Source: BAIKAL-G1 sp943369525 (GTDB lineage: Bacteria; Cyanobacteriota; Cyanobacteriia; PCC-6307; Cyanobiaceae). From it: a DNA stretch of 64,000 nt. Where the stretch lies: positions 1 to 64,000 of the forward strand of contig CALRNL020000011.1 in the NCBI GenBank assembly GCA_943369525.1. The letters are read 5' to 3'. Shown piece by piece: positions 25,558-33,986 of this stretch. How positions within the stretch are numbered: the first letter of the stretch is position 1; the number at the start of each line of letters is the position of its first letter. The notes under the pieces were generated by a model. The model worked only from the letters and a program-made list of their open reading frames with translations. It was not told the origin of the DNA and did not search any database. The position numbers and the translations under genes were made by a program.

Positions 25558-26848
25558 TCAAACGATAGGCACATCGAGGGCATTGGAGAGGTCGCCGCTG
25601 AGGTGGCGCAGCAGGCCATCGGCGCCACCATTGGCGATGAAATCGGCAGGGGCCTGGAAAAAGGCATCCTTAAGGGTAACGGCATTGCCAATTTCATTGC
25701 CCTGCTCATCGGTTTTTTCCAGGTTGGCCGACACGATCGAATGGCCAAAGCGGAAGGCAGCACCGGCAAATTCCTCACTCAGGCGGGCATCCACGCCAGG
25801 CTTATAGCCCTGGTAGGCCTTGATCGTCTTGTCCCCCAGCAGGTGGGGCAGGAATTCGTTATAGGTGATTCGAGCGATCTCCGCCGACACAATGGCGCGG
25901 GCCTGGTCGTAGAGCTGGTTACCGCTCCAATCGGGATGGGCCAGCTTGAGTTTATCCACCTGGCGGTTGTGTTCGCGTAGGAACAGGGTTTGCAGGGCAG
26001 TGAGATCGGGGTTCTCCGAAACCCGGATATCGCCGGCCCCAAAGGCCCCGTTCACAATCGGTAGATTATTGCCAGCAGACGTGATCAGGTAGCCATTGGC
26101 GTCGCGCAGGCTGGCGGCGATGGTGGCATCGGAGCCATACACCATCGATCCATCGAGCCAGCCGCTCACATTATTGGTGTGGTGGCCGGTTTGCCGGCCA
26201 CGCCGGTGAGGGGATCAATCACCGAACGGGTCATGCTGATCGAGCCACTCAGCACCGGATCGCCACTGGGCACGGCGATATCGATGTGGTTAACCCCATC
26301 GGAGAGGGTCAGGTTGATGTCGTGGTCAATGAATTGGCCCCAGGCATACATCATTCCGGAGAGCCCCTCCTTATTAGGGGTGGCGCCATTGCCATCGACC
26401 ACCAGATTGCTGATCGTGCGGGCATTGGGCAGATCCGTGCGCAGGGCGGAAATGCCATCGCTGAATCGGGCTGGGCCCAGGCGGCTGAAGCCGGCGCCGA
26501 GGGCATTTAATCCCGGGTTCGTGAGATTGTTGCCACTGCCATCGAGCGAGCGGTAGGTGATGCCGGCGGGCTTGGGCGGGGTTGGCGGGCGCTTGGCGGA
26601 CTGGGCCGCGCCGTCCAGGGGAGACCTGCCCACCGGTGGGGTGCCTGCCCCGCCCAGCCCCATGGGCTGGGCGGGATTTGGCTGGGCGGAGTGGGTGGCT
26701 TGCCAAGCACTGAACTGGCTGGCGCCGGAGCAGGGGCGGCGGGCAGGGGGGCGGCCCTGCGGCTGGCCCCACCCGTGGGCGGGGCACCCCCCAGGGTCCA
26801 GTCGAAAGGGTTGGCTCTAAAACGACTGACTTGGGGAGGCTTGGCCAT
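25558..26848 (-). pseudogene. Decayed animal-type heme peroxidase
   Basis: Two adjacent frames together encode the N-terminal and middle parts of a heme (cyclooxygenase-like) peroxidase. The upstream frame has YRSLDGSGNNLTNPG, MMYAWGQFIDHDINLTLSDG (distal-His region) and SMTRSVIDPLTG. The downstream frame resumes with NNVSGWLDGSMVYGSD, FLREHNRQVDKL and FRFGHSIV (proximal His). The break is a frameshift near 26180. The N-terminus around 26600-26848 also changes frame within a GC-rich Pro/Ala stretch (MAKPPQVSRFRANPFDWTL at 26848). The C-terminus stops after SNALDVPIV, where intact proteins continue for roughly a hundred residues or more. It is therefore a non-functional remnant. Confidence 0.82.
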
Positions 26849-27140
26849 GGGGGAGGAATGGAGCACCCTGCCACTATCCCCCTGCAGTTTTGCTGCGATG
26901 TGACCGAATTCAGCCCACTTGTATCCAAATGTGCCCGAGCGGGGTGGCTGGAGTCACATCCGCTCACACGTTTGGGGCCCCTGGGCCCGCCCCAGGCCCG
27001 CCAAGGAACGGGCAGACCTGGGATGCTGGCTAGAGAACGATTCAACAGGCCAGTGCGCAAGAAGGAGTTGGCGAAGGCAAGGAAGGCTGGACCAGTCCAA
27101 GCCATGGGAGCAGCTGGCCAGCGGGCGGAGGGGATGGCCC

Positions 27141-27863
27141 ATGGCTAAGCCCTACAAGGTCTGGGTGGTGGATGACGATCCCGACCTGCGCGAGATGCTC
27201 AGTGCCTATCTGCAGGGCCACGGCTATGACGTGCGCTGCTTTGAATCGGCCGAACAGTTTTCCTCCCGCCTTGAGATTCAGCGGCCCGATCTGCTGGTGC
27301 TGGACCTCATGTTGCCGGGAGAAGATGGCCTCAGCCTGCTGCGGCGCTTGCGGGATGCCCGCGATGATCTGGCGATCGTGATGTTAACGGCCAAGGGCGA
27401 TCCGGTCGATCGCATCATTGGCCTCGAGCAGGGCGCCGACGACTACCTGGCCAAACCCTTTTTGCCGCGCGAACTGACGGCCCGGGTGGATTCGGTATTG
27501 CGGCGCCGCTCCCAGGCGCCAGTGGGGGCGCCGCTGGTGGGCTCGGAACCGGTGGTGTTTGGCAACTGCGTGCTTGATCTGGAAGCCCGCACCCTCAGTT
27601 GCCATGGCGAGCGCTTAACGATCACCCACGGTGAATTCAGCCTGCTGGTGGCCTTTGTGCAAAACCCCTACCGGCCCCTATCGCGCCAACGGCTGATTGA
27701 AATCGCCCGGGGCCCGGCCAGCGACACGGACCTGCGCAGCATGGATGTGCAAGTTTCGCGCCTGCGCAAATTAATCGAACCCGATTCTAAAAAGCCCCGC
27801 TATCTGCAGACCGTTTGGGGGTCGGGCTACATGTTTGTGCCCGAAGGCAAGTTTCGCGATTGA
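27141..27863 (+). CDS. OmpR-family response regulator
   Basis: A 240-aa two-domain regulator. The receiver domain has the acidic pair VVDDDPD, phospho-acceptor Asp in LLVLDLMLPGEDG, the switch Thr in VMLTAKGD and the Lys in YLAKPFLPREL. The winged-helix domain has LTITHGEFSLLVAFVQNP, DLRSMDVQVSRLRKLIE and YLQTVWGSGYMF. Its stop overlaps the kinase start by one base. The layout resembles OmpR/EnvZ; target genes are unknown. Confidence 0.92.
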   Translation: MAKPYKVWVVDDDPDLREMLSAYLQGHGYDVRCFESAEQFSSRLEIQRPDLLVLDLMLPGEDGLSLLRRLRDARDDLAIVMLTAKGDPVDRIIGLEQGADDYLAKPFLPRELTARVDSVLRRRSQAPVGAPLVGSEPVVFGNCVLDLEARTLSCHGERLTITHGEFSLLVAFVQNPYRPLSRQRLIEIARGPASDTDLRSMDVQVSRLRKLIEPDSKKPRYLQTVWGSGYMFVPEGKFRD

Positions 27864-29290
27864 TGGGCCCCCGTTCCCTGATGCGGTTGCCCTGGAGTCT
27901 GGATTTGCCATCCCCGCTTGCCGCACCCTGGCGGCTACGGCTGCCCTTGGCGCTGCGGCTGTTGTTCACCTTTGCGGGGGCCTGGCTCGGCAGTTTGTTG
28001 TTACTGCGGGCAATCCAGGGAGCAGGCCTGGAGCAGGCCCAGATCCGCCAGGCCGTAGGGAGCTTGTCCCGCAACATCATTCTCAGCGAGCTTGCCCTGG
28101 AGCGCTATCCCCCCGAGGCCGTCTCCCGGCTGGGGGGGCTCAGCCTGGTCGTGGCCCCTTCACCCCTGCCGGCCCATCCGCCGATCGACGGCCACCTGAC
28201 CAAGCAGGCCGCCCGGCTGCGCCGCCTGCTCTGCAAACCCCTGGAGCGCTGCCCGGACGTGCTGGCGATCAGCCAGCCCCAGCGGGGGGTGTGGATCCGG
28301 CTGCAGTCGTCGCTGGAGCCGGTCTGGCTCTTTTATCCGTTGCCCCTGCCGGGCCTGGTCAGCCGCGATCCCCTCACCCTGTCGATCTCCCTGGTCGGCG
28401 CCGGGGTGGTGGCGGCCGCCCTTTTTCTCACCTTTGAGGTGCAGCGGCCGATCGGGCGGCTGGTGAGGGCCATGGCCTCGGTGGGCACCGCCAAGGGCGG
28501 CCTGGCAGAAGCCGGTGACCTCGCCGACACCCGGCTCCAGATCGATGGCGCTCTGGAAGTGCGCCGGCTCACCCACCACTTCAACGCCATGCTCGCCCGA
28601 CTCCAGGCCAGCGATCGCGAGCGCCAAACCATGCTCGCCGGCATTGCCCACGACCTCAACAGCCCAATCACCCGCCTGCGGCTGCGCCTGGGGGACCGGG
28701 CCCCCCTGAGCCTGGATGGGGTGGCCCTGGCCAAGATGGCCTCCGATCTCGATGCCCTCGAGCGCATCACCCGCCAATTCCTCTTATTTGCCGGCTCCGG
28801 CTCGAAGGAACCCTTTGTGGAGGTGCCGCTCGATGCCCTGCTGGAGGAGTTATCGGGCCGCTACGACGAAGGCCTAATCGAACTAAAGCTGGAGGCCGTG
28901 CCGGCGTCCGTGCAGCCGGTGGCCCTGGGCCGGGCCATCGCCAACCTGATTGACAACGCCATCGCCTATGGCCTGCCGCCGGTACGGGTGGAGTTACTCC
29001 CCAGCCCCCCCCACCACTTCGTCATCCATGTGGTGGATCGCGGCCCCGGCATCCCCGACCATCTCTTTGCCAAGGCCGTCGAGCCGTTCCAGCGCCTCGA
29101 TCCCGCCCGCCGCGGCGAGGGCCATTGCGGCCTAGGGCTGGCGATTGCCCAGCGCATCGCCCACCAGCATGGCGGCCGCCTGGAGCTCACCCGGCCGGCC
29201 GACTGTGGCGGCCTAGGGCTGTGTGTCAGTTTTTCGGGGCTGTGCCAGCAGCCCAGCAGCGCCCCGGTGGCTGCCCTGGGGGAGGCCTAG
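27863..29290 (+). CDS. EnvZ-like sensor histidine kinase
   Basis: A 475-aa membrane kinase. One helix near residue 35 (LRLLFTFAGAWLGSLLLL) and another near 185 (SISLVGAGVVAAALFLTF) flank a periplasmic sensor of about 130 residues. A HAMP-like segment follows (RPIGRLVRAMASVG). The phospho-accepting H-box is MLAGIAHDLNSPITRLRLRL, with N-box NLIDNAIAYG, G1 VVDRGPGIPDH and G2 GLGLAIAQRIAHQHGG. It pairs with the OmpR-type regulator immediately upstream. Confidence 0.92.
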   Translation: MGPRSLMRLPWSLDLPSPLAAPWRLRLPLALRLLFTFAGAWLGSLLLLRAIQGAGLEQAQIRQAVGSLSRNIILSELALERYPPEAVSRLGGLSLVVAPSPLPAHPPIDGHLTKQAARLRRLLCKPLERCPDVLAISQPQRGVWIRLQSSLEPVWLFYPLPLPGLVSRDPLTLSISLVGAGVVAAALFLTFEVQRPIGRLVRAMASVGTAKGGLAEAGDLADTRLQIDGALEVRRLTHHFNAMLARLQASDRERQTMLAGIAHDLNSPITRLRLRLGDRAPLSLDGVALAKMASDLDALERITRQFLLFAGSGSKEPFVEVPLDALLEELSGRYDEGLIELKLEAVPASVQPVALGRAIANLIDNAIAYGLPPVRVELLPSPPHHFVIHVVDRGPGIPDHLFAKAVEPFQRLDPARRGEGHCGLGLAIAQRIAHQHGGRLELTRPADCGGLGLCVSFSGLCQQPSSAPVAALGEA

Positions 29291-29292
29291 CG

Positions 29293-29769
29293 ATGGCGAC
29301 CCCACGGCCATGGCAGCAGCAGCACCCCCCCGGGGGCACCCGGCGGGGTCCGGGCCTGCAGCGGGTCCTAGGCCAGGGCCTGGCCTGGGGGCTGCTGGCG
29401 ACGGCCCAGGGGTCCTTGGCGGCATGGGCGAGGCCGCCAGGCCCAGGGGACGGGGGCGCGGTGCTGCAGCAGTTCAAAACCCTGGAGCTCCAAAAGCTCG
29501 ATGAGGCCCTGGAGCTGATTCAGGCCTCCCAGCGCTGCGTCAGCCAGGCCCGCAGCCTCCAGGGCCTGCACGAATGCCACCGCCGCGAGCGGGAAGCGGA
29601 CTGGCAACAGCGCGAACGTTTCCATGTCCGCATCGAAAGCCTGCGCCTCCAATACGGGCTCGATCGCCACGGAGGACCACCCTTCCCGGGGCGGGGCGGG
29701 GCGGGCCGGCTGCCCTTCGGGGGCGGCCGGCAGCCGCCTGGGGGGTTTGCTGATCCGGGCTTCCGCTGA
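29293..29769 (+). CDS. Hypothetical exported or small helical protein
   Basis: The ATG at 29293 gives 158 aa. A Pro/Gln-rich N-terminus leads to a weak hydrophobic stretch (GLAWGLLATAQGSLAAWA) that could be a signal peptide. A clear helical region follows (LQQFKTLELQKLDEALELIQ, with CVSQARSLQGLHECHRRERE), containing two Cys. The last 35 residues are low-complexity Gly/Pro/Arg and may be non-native. No family is recognised. It lies 2 bases after the kinase gene and may share its message. Confidence 0.5.
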   Translation: MATPRPWQQQHPPGGTRRGPGLQRVLGQGLAWGLLATAQGSLAAWARPPGPGDGGAVLQQFKTLELQKLDEALELIQASQRCVSQARSLQGLHECHRREREADWQQRERFHVRIESLRLQYGLDRHGGPPFPGRGGAGRLPFGGGRQPPGGFADPGFR

Positions 29770-29973
29770 CGGCTGGTCGAATTGGGCCAGGAGAACGCTG
29801 GTGGCGCCGACTCGCGGTTCGCGCCCAGCGTGCTGCTGCTGGCGATCCCCTTGAATCGGGCGGGAAGCCAGGATTTCCTAGATTTCCAGGAGCAAGCTTC
29901 AGCGGCTCCAGCCAATGGATTCCGGTCCAGTTCGGCAGCCTTCCGTTCCCCCTTGCGTTCTTTCCCGCACCCC

Positions 29974-30792
29974 ATGGCCGACCTCGCAGCGCTACCCCAG
30001 GCCCCAGGCCATGCCGCGGGCGATGACGCGGTGGCCCTCGGCGAACTGGCTCGACTCGGTCTGCTGCGGCCCTACCTGCGCCAGCAGCTGATTAGTGAGC
30101 TGGTCGATGGGGACCTGGAACCCTTAAGCAACGAGGACACCCAAGGGGCCTTCCAGGCCTTCGCCCAGGAACGCCAGATCACCAGCCAGGAGGCCCTGGA
30201 GCGCTACCGGGTTGACCAGCTGCTCAGCCCCCAGGGCCTGGAGGCCCAGATCCTGCGGCCCCTACGCCTGCTGCGCCATGGCCAACGCCATTTCCGCCCC
30301 AAGGCAGAGGCCCGCTTCCTCGAACGCAAAACCGAGCTCGATCGGGTGGTGTACAGCCTGCTGCGGCTCAAGGACCAGGGGCTGGCCCGGGAGCTCTTCC
30401 TGCGCATCGACGAGGACGACGCCAGCTTTGCCGACCTGGCAGCGGCCTATGCCGAAGGTCCGGAACAATCCACCCGCGGCATCGTCGGCCCGGTGGCCCT
30501 CACCCAAGCCCATCCAGCCCTGGTCGATCGCCTGCGCACGGCCAGCCCGGGCCAGCTGTTGGAGCCCTTCCGGATTGAGGGTTGGTGGGTGGTGGTGCGG
30601 CTCGAACAGCTCACCCCGGCCGTGTTCGACCAGGCCACGGCCAACCTGATGACCCAGGAACTGCTCGACCAGTGGCTCAATGAGGAAGTGGAACGCCGCC
30701 TGGCGCCGATCCGGGCCAGCCTGCCCGCCCCGGCCCCCCAGGCCCTGGGTGCGAGCAGCCCAGCGGAGCCTGCAGCCCAGCCATCGGCCTAG
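29974..30792 (+). CDS. Parvulin-like (PpiC/SurA-type) peptidylprolyl isomerase protein
   Basis: A 272-aa protein without a signal peptide. An N-terminal helical region resembles a SurA-type chaperone part (LGLLRPYLRQQLISELVDGD). It is followed by a PpiC-like domain of about 100 residues with FLRIDEDDASFADLAAAYAE, GPEQSTRGIVGPVALTQAHP and GWWVVVRLEQLTPAVFD. Similar cyanobacterial proteins are often encoded near type I secretion or peptide-maturation genes, but none is adjacent here. The tail is Ala/Pro-rich. The ATG at 29974 is preferred because the upstream sequence is not protein-like. Confidence 0.75.
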   Translation: MADLAALPQAPGHAAGDDAVALGELARLGLLRPYLRQQLISELVDGDLEPLSNEDTQGAFQAFAQERQITSQEALERYRVDQLLSPQGLEAQILRPLRLLRHGQRHFRPKAEARFLERKTELDRVVYSLLRLKDQGLARELFLRIDEDDASFADLAAAYAEGPEQSTRGIVGPVALTQAHPALVDRLRTASPGQLLEPFRIEGWWVVVRLEQLTPAVFDQATANLMTQELLDQWLNEEVERRLAPIRASLPAPAPQALGASSPAEPAAQPSA

Positions 30793-30859
30793 GGGCGCTG
30801 GCTGGGTCCTGCCGGGCGGCTGGGGATAGCGGCCTGGGTGATCGGCTAGTTCCCAGCCC

Positions 30860-31795
30860 TCAAGGGTTCAGGGTTGGGGTGGGAGCCAGGGCCTCCCCAT
30901 CGAGGGCCCGCACGCTGAGGTCGTAGGTCAGGGTCGAGGTCACGCCCGTGCCCCGAAAGGTACCCGTCACCGCTGCCGCCAGCTGGTGATCGGGGGCCGT
31001 GGCGAGCACCAGGTGGCCATCGGCCACGGCCAGGCCCAGGCTGGGGTCGTAGCCGCGCCAGCCGGCCCCAGGTAAGTACACCTCGGCCCAGGCATGGAGC
31101 TCGTGTTCCGTCACCTCCGGCGGGTGGTGGATCGAATAGCCGCTCACAAACCGGGCCGCCAGGCCCTGGCTGCGGCAGGCGGCCACAAACAACATCGCCG
31201 TGTCGCGGCAGGCGCCGCTGCGGCCGAAGAGGGTCTGCTCGGGCGCCATCGGCTCGCCCTCGAAGCGGCCCACATGCTGGAACTCGTGGTGGATCCGATC
31301 CGCCAGCTTGATCAGGAAGGCTGTGGTGTCCTGGTCCACCGCGGCCGCCAGCTCGGCCGCCCAGGCGGCCACGCTCCCATCGACCGGCGCCGCCCCAGGC
31401 CCAAACCCCTGCTGGACCCCAAGGGCTGCGCCCCGGGCAGGGTCCAGGTAGGCGGCCAGGGCGGCGGCTTCGGCGGCGGGGTAGTGGGCCGGCAGCCGCT
31501 GGGCCTCCGCAAAGGTGATGATCCAGTCAAAGGGGTTGGTGCGCAGCGTGCGCACCTGCGCCTCCATGGTGATCTCGAGCTGGTCGCGCTCCTCGATGAA
31601 CCAGCAGACCAGGGCGCCACTGCCATCGGCCTCCTGGATCGCACTGGATCCGGCCGGTGCGGCGTCGAAGCGCAGGCTGTGGTCGAGCAGCTGCTGGCTG
31701 CAGTCCTGTTTCGGCGTCAGCCGCAGGGTCATCGGCTCCAGGAACACGGGCCGGTCGTAGACGTAACGGAATTGGTGACGAATCGAAAGCAGCAT
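30860..31795 (-). CDS. Transglutaminase-like cysteine peptidase-fold protein
   Basis: A 311-aa protein with the bacterial transglutaminase-like N-terminal beta domain (MLLSIRHQFRYVYDRPVFLE, MTLRLTPKQDCSQ) and a transglutaminase core. The catalytic triad is visible as Cys in FGRSGACRDTAMLF, His in ELHAWAEVYLPGAGW and Asp in RGYDPSLGL. Members are predicted amide-processing enzymes acting on proteins or peptides; the substrate is unknown. The ATG at 31795 begins exactly at the first conserved strand. Confidence 0.87.
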   Translation of the reverse strand: MLLSIRHQFRYVYDRPVFLEPMTLRLTPKQDCSQQLLDHSLRFDAAPAGSSAIQEADGSGALVCWFIEERDQLEITMEAQVRTLRTNPFDWIITFAEAQRLPAHYPAAEAAALAAYLDPARGAALGVQQGFGPGAAPVDGSVAAWAAELAAAVDQDTTAFLIKLADRIHHEFQHVGRFEGEPMAPEQTLFGRSGACRDTAMLFVAACRSQGLAARFVSGYSIHHPPEVTEHELHAWAEVYLPGAGWRGYDPSLGLAVADGHLVLATAPDHQLAAAVTGTFRGTGVTSTLTYDLSVRALDGEALAPTPTLNP

Positions 31796-31940
31796 CGCGT
31801 CGGCAACAGGGGGGCGCTGGCAGGAGCTTGCATCACTTTGGCCGGACGCCCCCTGGTGGGCAATCGCCAGCATTGGCTTGGTGACCACCACCAAACATCA
31901 GGGCGCTGCATACGGTTGAAGCAATCTGCCCCCAGGTGGC

Positions 31941-33398
31941 ATGGCGCCCGAACGTTTCTTCCTGGAGCTGGATCCACCCGCCGCCGTCCAGGCGACCTGG
32001 CCCCATGTGGTGATTGTCGGCGGTGGTTTTGCCGGCCTGAAGGCCTGCCATGCCCTGGCCGGCCAACCGGTGCGCGTCACCCTGATCGATAAACGCAACT
32101 TCAACCTGTTCCAGCCCCTGCTCTATCAGGTGGCCTCGGGATTGGTGTCCGAGGGCGATGTGGCCTCGCCCCTGCGCCAGATGGTGGGCCAGGCCCCCAA
32201 TATCCAAATCCTGCTGGGCGAGGTGGTGGATATCGATCCAGAAGCCCAGGAAGTGGTGTTCAATGACTACCGCTACGGCTACGACCACCTGATCCTGGCC
32301 AGTGGCTCGGGCAGCAGCTATTTCGGCCACGAAGACTGGCGCGAACTGGCGCCGCCGATGAAAATTCTCGAGCACGCCGATGAAATCCGGCGGCGCATCT
32401 TGATGGCCTTGGAAGAGGCGGAACAAACCCAAGATCCGATCCGCCGCCGCTTCCTGCAAACGGCGGTGGTGGTGGGTGCCGGCCCCGCTGGTTGTGAACT
32501 AGCGGGCTCGTTAATTGAGCTGATGCACCGGGCCGTGAGCCGCGATTTCAAACAACTCCAGGCCGATGCTTGCCAAGTGATCCTGGTGGACGCGGTGGAT
32601 CGGGTGCTGCCCACCATGGATCCGAAGTTGTCGGCCACCGCCGCCAAGTACCTCAGCTCCAGTGGCGTCAAGTTGCAACTGGGCTCGATGGTGGAGGCGA
32701 TCGAGCCGGGGCGGGTGCGGCTCAAGCCCGGCGCCAGGCCCGATGGCCCCCGCTCCCTGGAAGCAGCCACGATCTGCTGGACCGCCGGCGTGCGCGCCTC
32801 CCGCCTAGGCCGGCTGCTGGCCGAGCGCACGGGCTGCGGCGTCGATCGCGGCGGCCGCGTGGAAGTGGGGCCCGATTTCTCAATTGCGGGCTATCCCAGC
32901 ATCCGGATCGTGGGCGATCTCTGCGCCTACCGCCACACCGCCGATGGCCAGGCCCTGCCGGGTATGGCCGGTCCAGCCGTGCAGATGGGCGGCTGGGTCG
33001 CCCGGGACATCTTGTCGATCGGCGAGGGGCAGCCCATGGCCCCCTTCCGCTGGACCGATCTGGGCACCATGGCCGTGATCGGCCCCTTCTATGCGGTAGC
33101 CGATCTGCGGGGCCTGCACGTGAGCGGCCTGCTCGGCTGGATCCTCTGGGGGCTGGCCCACCTGGCCTTCATCCCCGACACCGAAAATCGCATTTCCCTG
33201 CTCACCAAATGGCTCTGGCAAATCGCTACCCGCCAGCGCACGGCCCTGCTGATCACCGGCCGCCCCGACCAACACATCGGCGTGGATGTGGGCCTGGAAC
33301 GGGCTCCCGCCTGCCCGGAGCCCCTGGAGCCCTTGGTGCACAATCAGCCCATGGCGCAGAAGGCGCAGCTGGATCAGCCGGCGGGCCTGGCGGCCTGA
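31941..33398 (+). CDS. Type II NAD(P)H dehydrogenase (NDH-2)
   Basis: A 485-aa single-subunit flavoprotein that oxidises NAD(P)H and reduces quinone at the membrane without proton pumping. The FAD-binding Rossmann motif is HVVIVGGGFAGLKACHAL, followed by LIDKRNFNLFQPLLYQVASG, typical of the family. The NAD(P)H-binding fold is TAVVVGAGPAGCELAGSL, and IVGDLCAYRH is the second FAD contact. The C-terminal hydrophobic helices (LLGWILWGLAHLAFIPD) probably give membrane association. It is divergent from the transglutaminase gene. Confidence 0.92.
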   Translation: MAPERFFLELDPPAAVQATWPHVVIVGGGFAGLKACHALAGQPVRVTLIDKRNFNLFQPLLYQVASGLVSEGDVASPLRQMVGQAPNIQILLGEVVDIDPEAQEVVFNDYRYGYDHLILASGSGSSYFGHEDWRELAPPMKILEHADEIRRRILMALEEAEQTQDPIRRRFLQTAVVVGAGPAGCELAGSLIELMHRAVSRDFKQLQADACQVILVDAVDRVLPTMDPKLSATAAKYLSSSGVKLQLGSMVEAIEPGRVRLKPGARPDGPRSLEAATICWTAGVRASRLGRLLAERTGCGVDRGGRVEVGPDFSIAGYPSIRIVGDLCAYRHTADGQALPGMAGPAVQMGGWVARDILSIGEGQPMAPFRWTDLGTMAVIGPFYAVADLRGLHVSGLLGWILWGLAHLAFIPDTENRISLLTKWLWQIATRQRTALLITGRPDQHIGVDVGLERAPACPEPLEPLVHNQPMAQKAQLDQPAGLAA

Positions 33399-33439
33399 GA
33401 TCGGACAGACGGCCTGGTCTCGCTATCAATCAAGGGATT

Positions 33440-33600
33440 AAAGCGAGGCTGGCTGCCGTGGAACTCATGCCCTGGAGCTAGGCCTGCGCCTCCAACTACA
33501 GCGGCCTTGCGGCCGAACTGGAACGGAAGCCAAGCCCCTCGGGTTGATCGATCTGTTGAAGGCCAGCCATGCCCTCAGCGCAGGCTGTCCGTTGGTACGC
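33440..33600 (+). pseudogene. vapC (PIN toxin) remnant
   Basis: Read in pieces, this segment gives VELMPWS, a stop, ACASNYSGLAAELERKPSPS, then after a frame change LIDLLKASHALSAGCPLV. These align directly with LEILPWTEACSRIYGRLRAE and LDLLIASHALSEGCVLVT of the intact VapC encoded at 37654-38052. It is thus the broken C-terminal half of a second PIN toxin, with an in-frame stop and a frameshift. It lies on the other side of hsdR from the intact pair, suggesting a duplicated or replaced toxin-antitoxin unit. The remaining bases to 33986 hold no supported gene. Confidence 0.75.
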
Positions 33601-33986
33601 CCACTCCCCTGGGGTCGTGCTAGGGGCGATGGCCCCAGGGCCCACCTCCCTCGCCAGGGCCATAGCGCTTCAATGCAAATCATGCAGTCTGCGCATAACG
33701 CCCAACCCCCAAATTGCCGGCGATTGCCCTAAACGAGCCCCGGCACGGCAAACTAGACCCAAGCTTCGCCGAGCCAGCCCTCGATGCCCGATCAGCAGCT
33801 ACTGGGCGCGAGCATCGAAGCAGTGAAGCGATGCGGTAGCGCGGTGGGCAACCCCTTGGCCCCTCTCCATGACGAAACGGCTCCCCCGAGGAACGCCATC
33901 CCCATCCATTGTCTGCCCCTGGGACACGCCCGATTGGCGTCTCAAGTGACGACTCAGGTGGTTGCTCGATGGGGAGTGGAGCCGTG

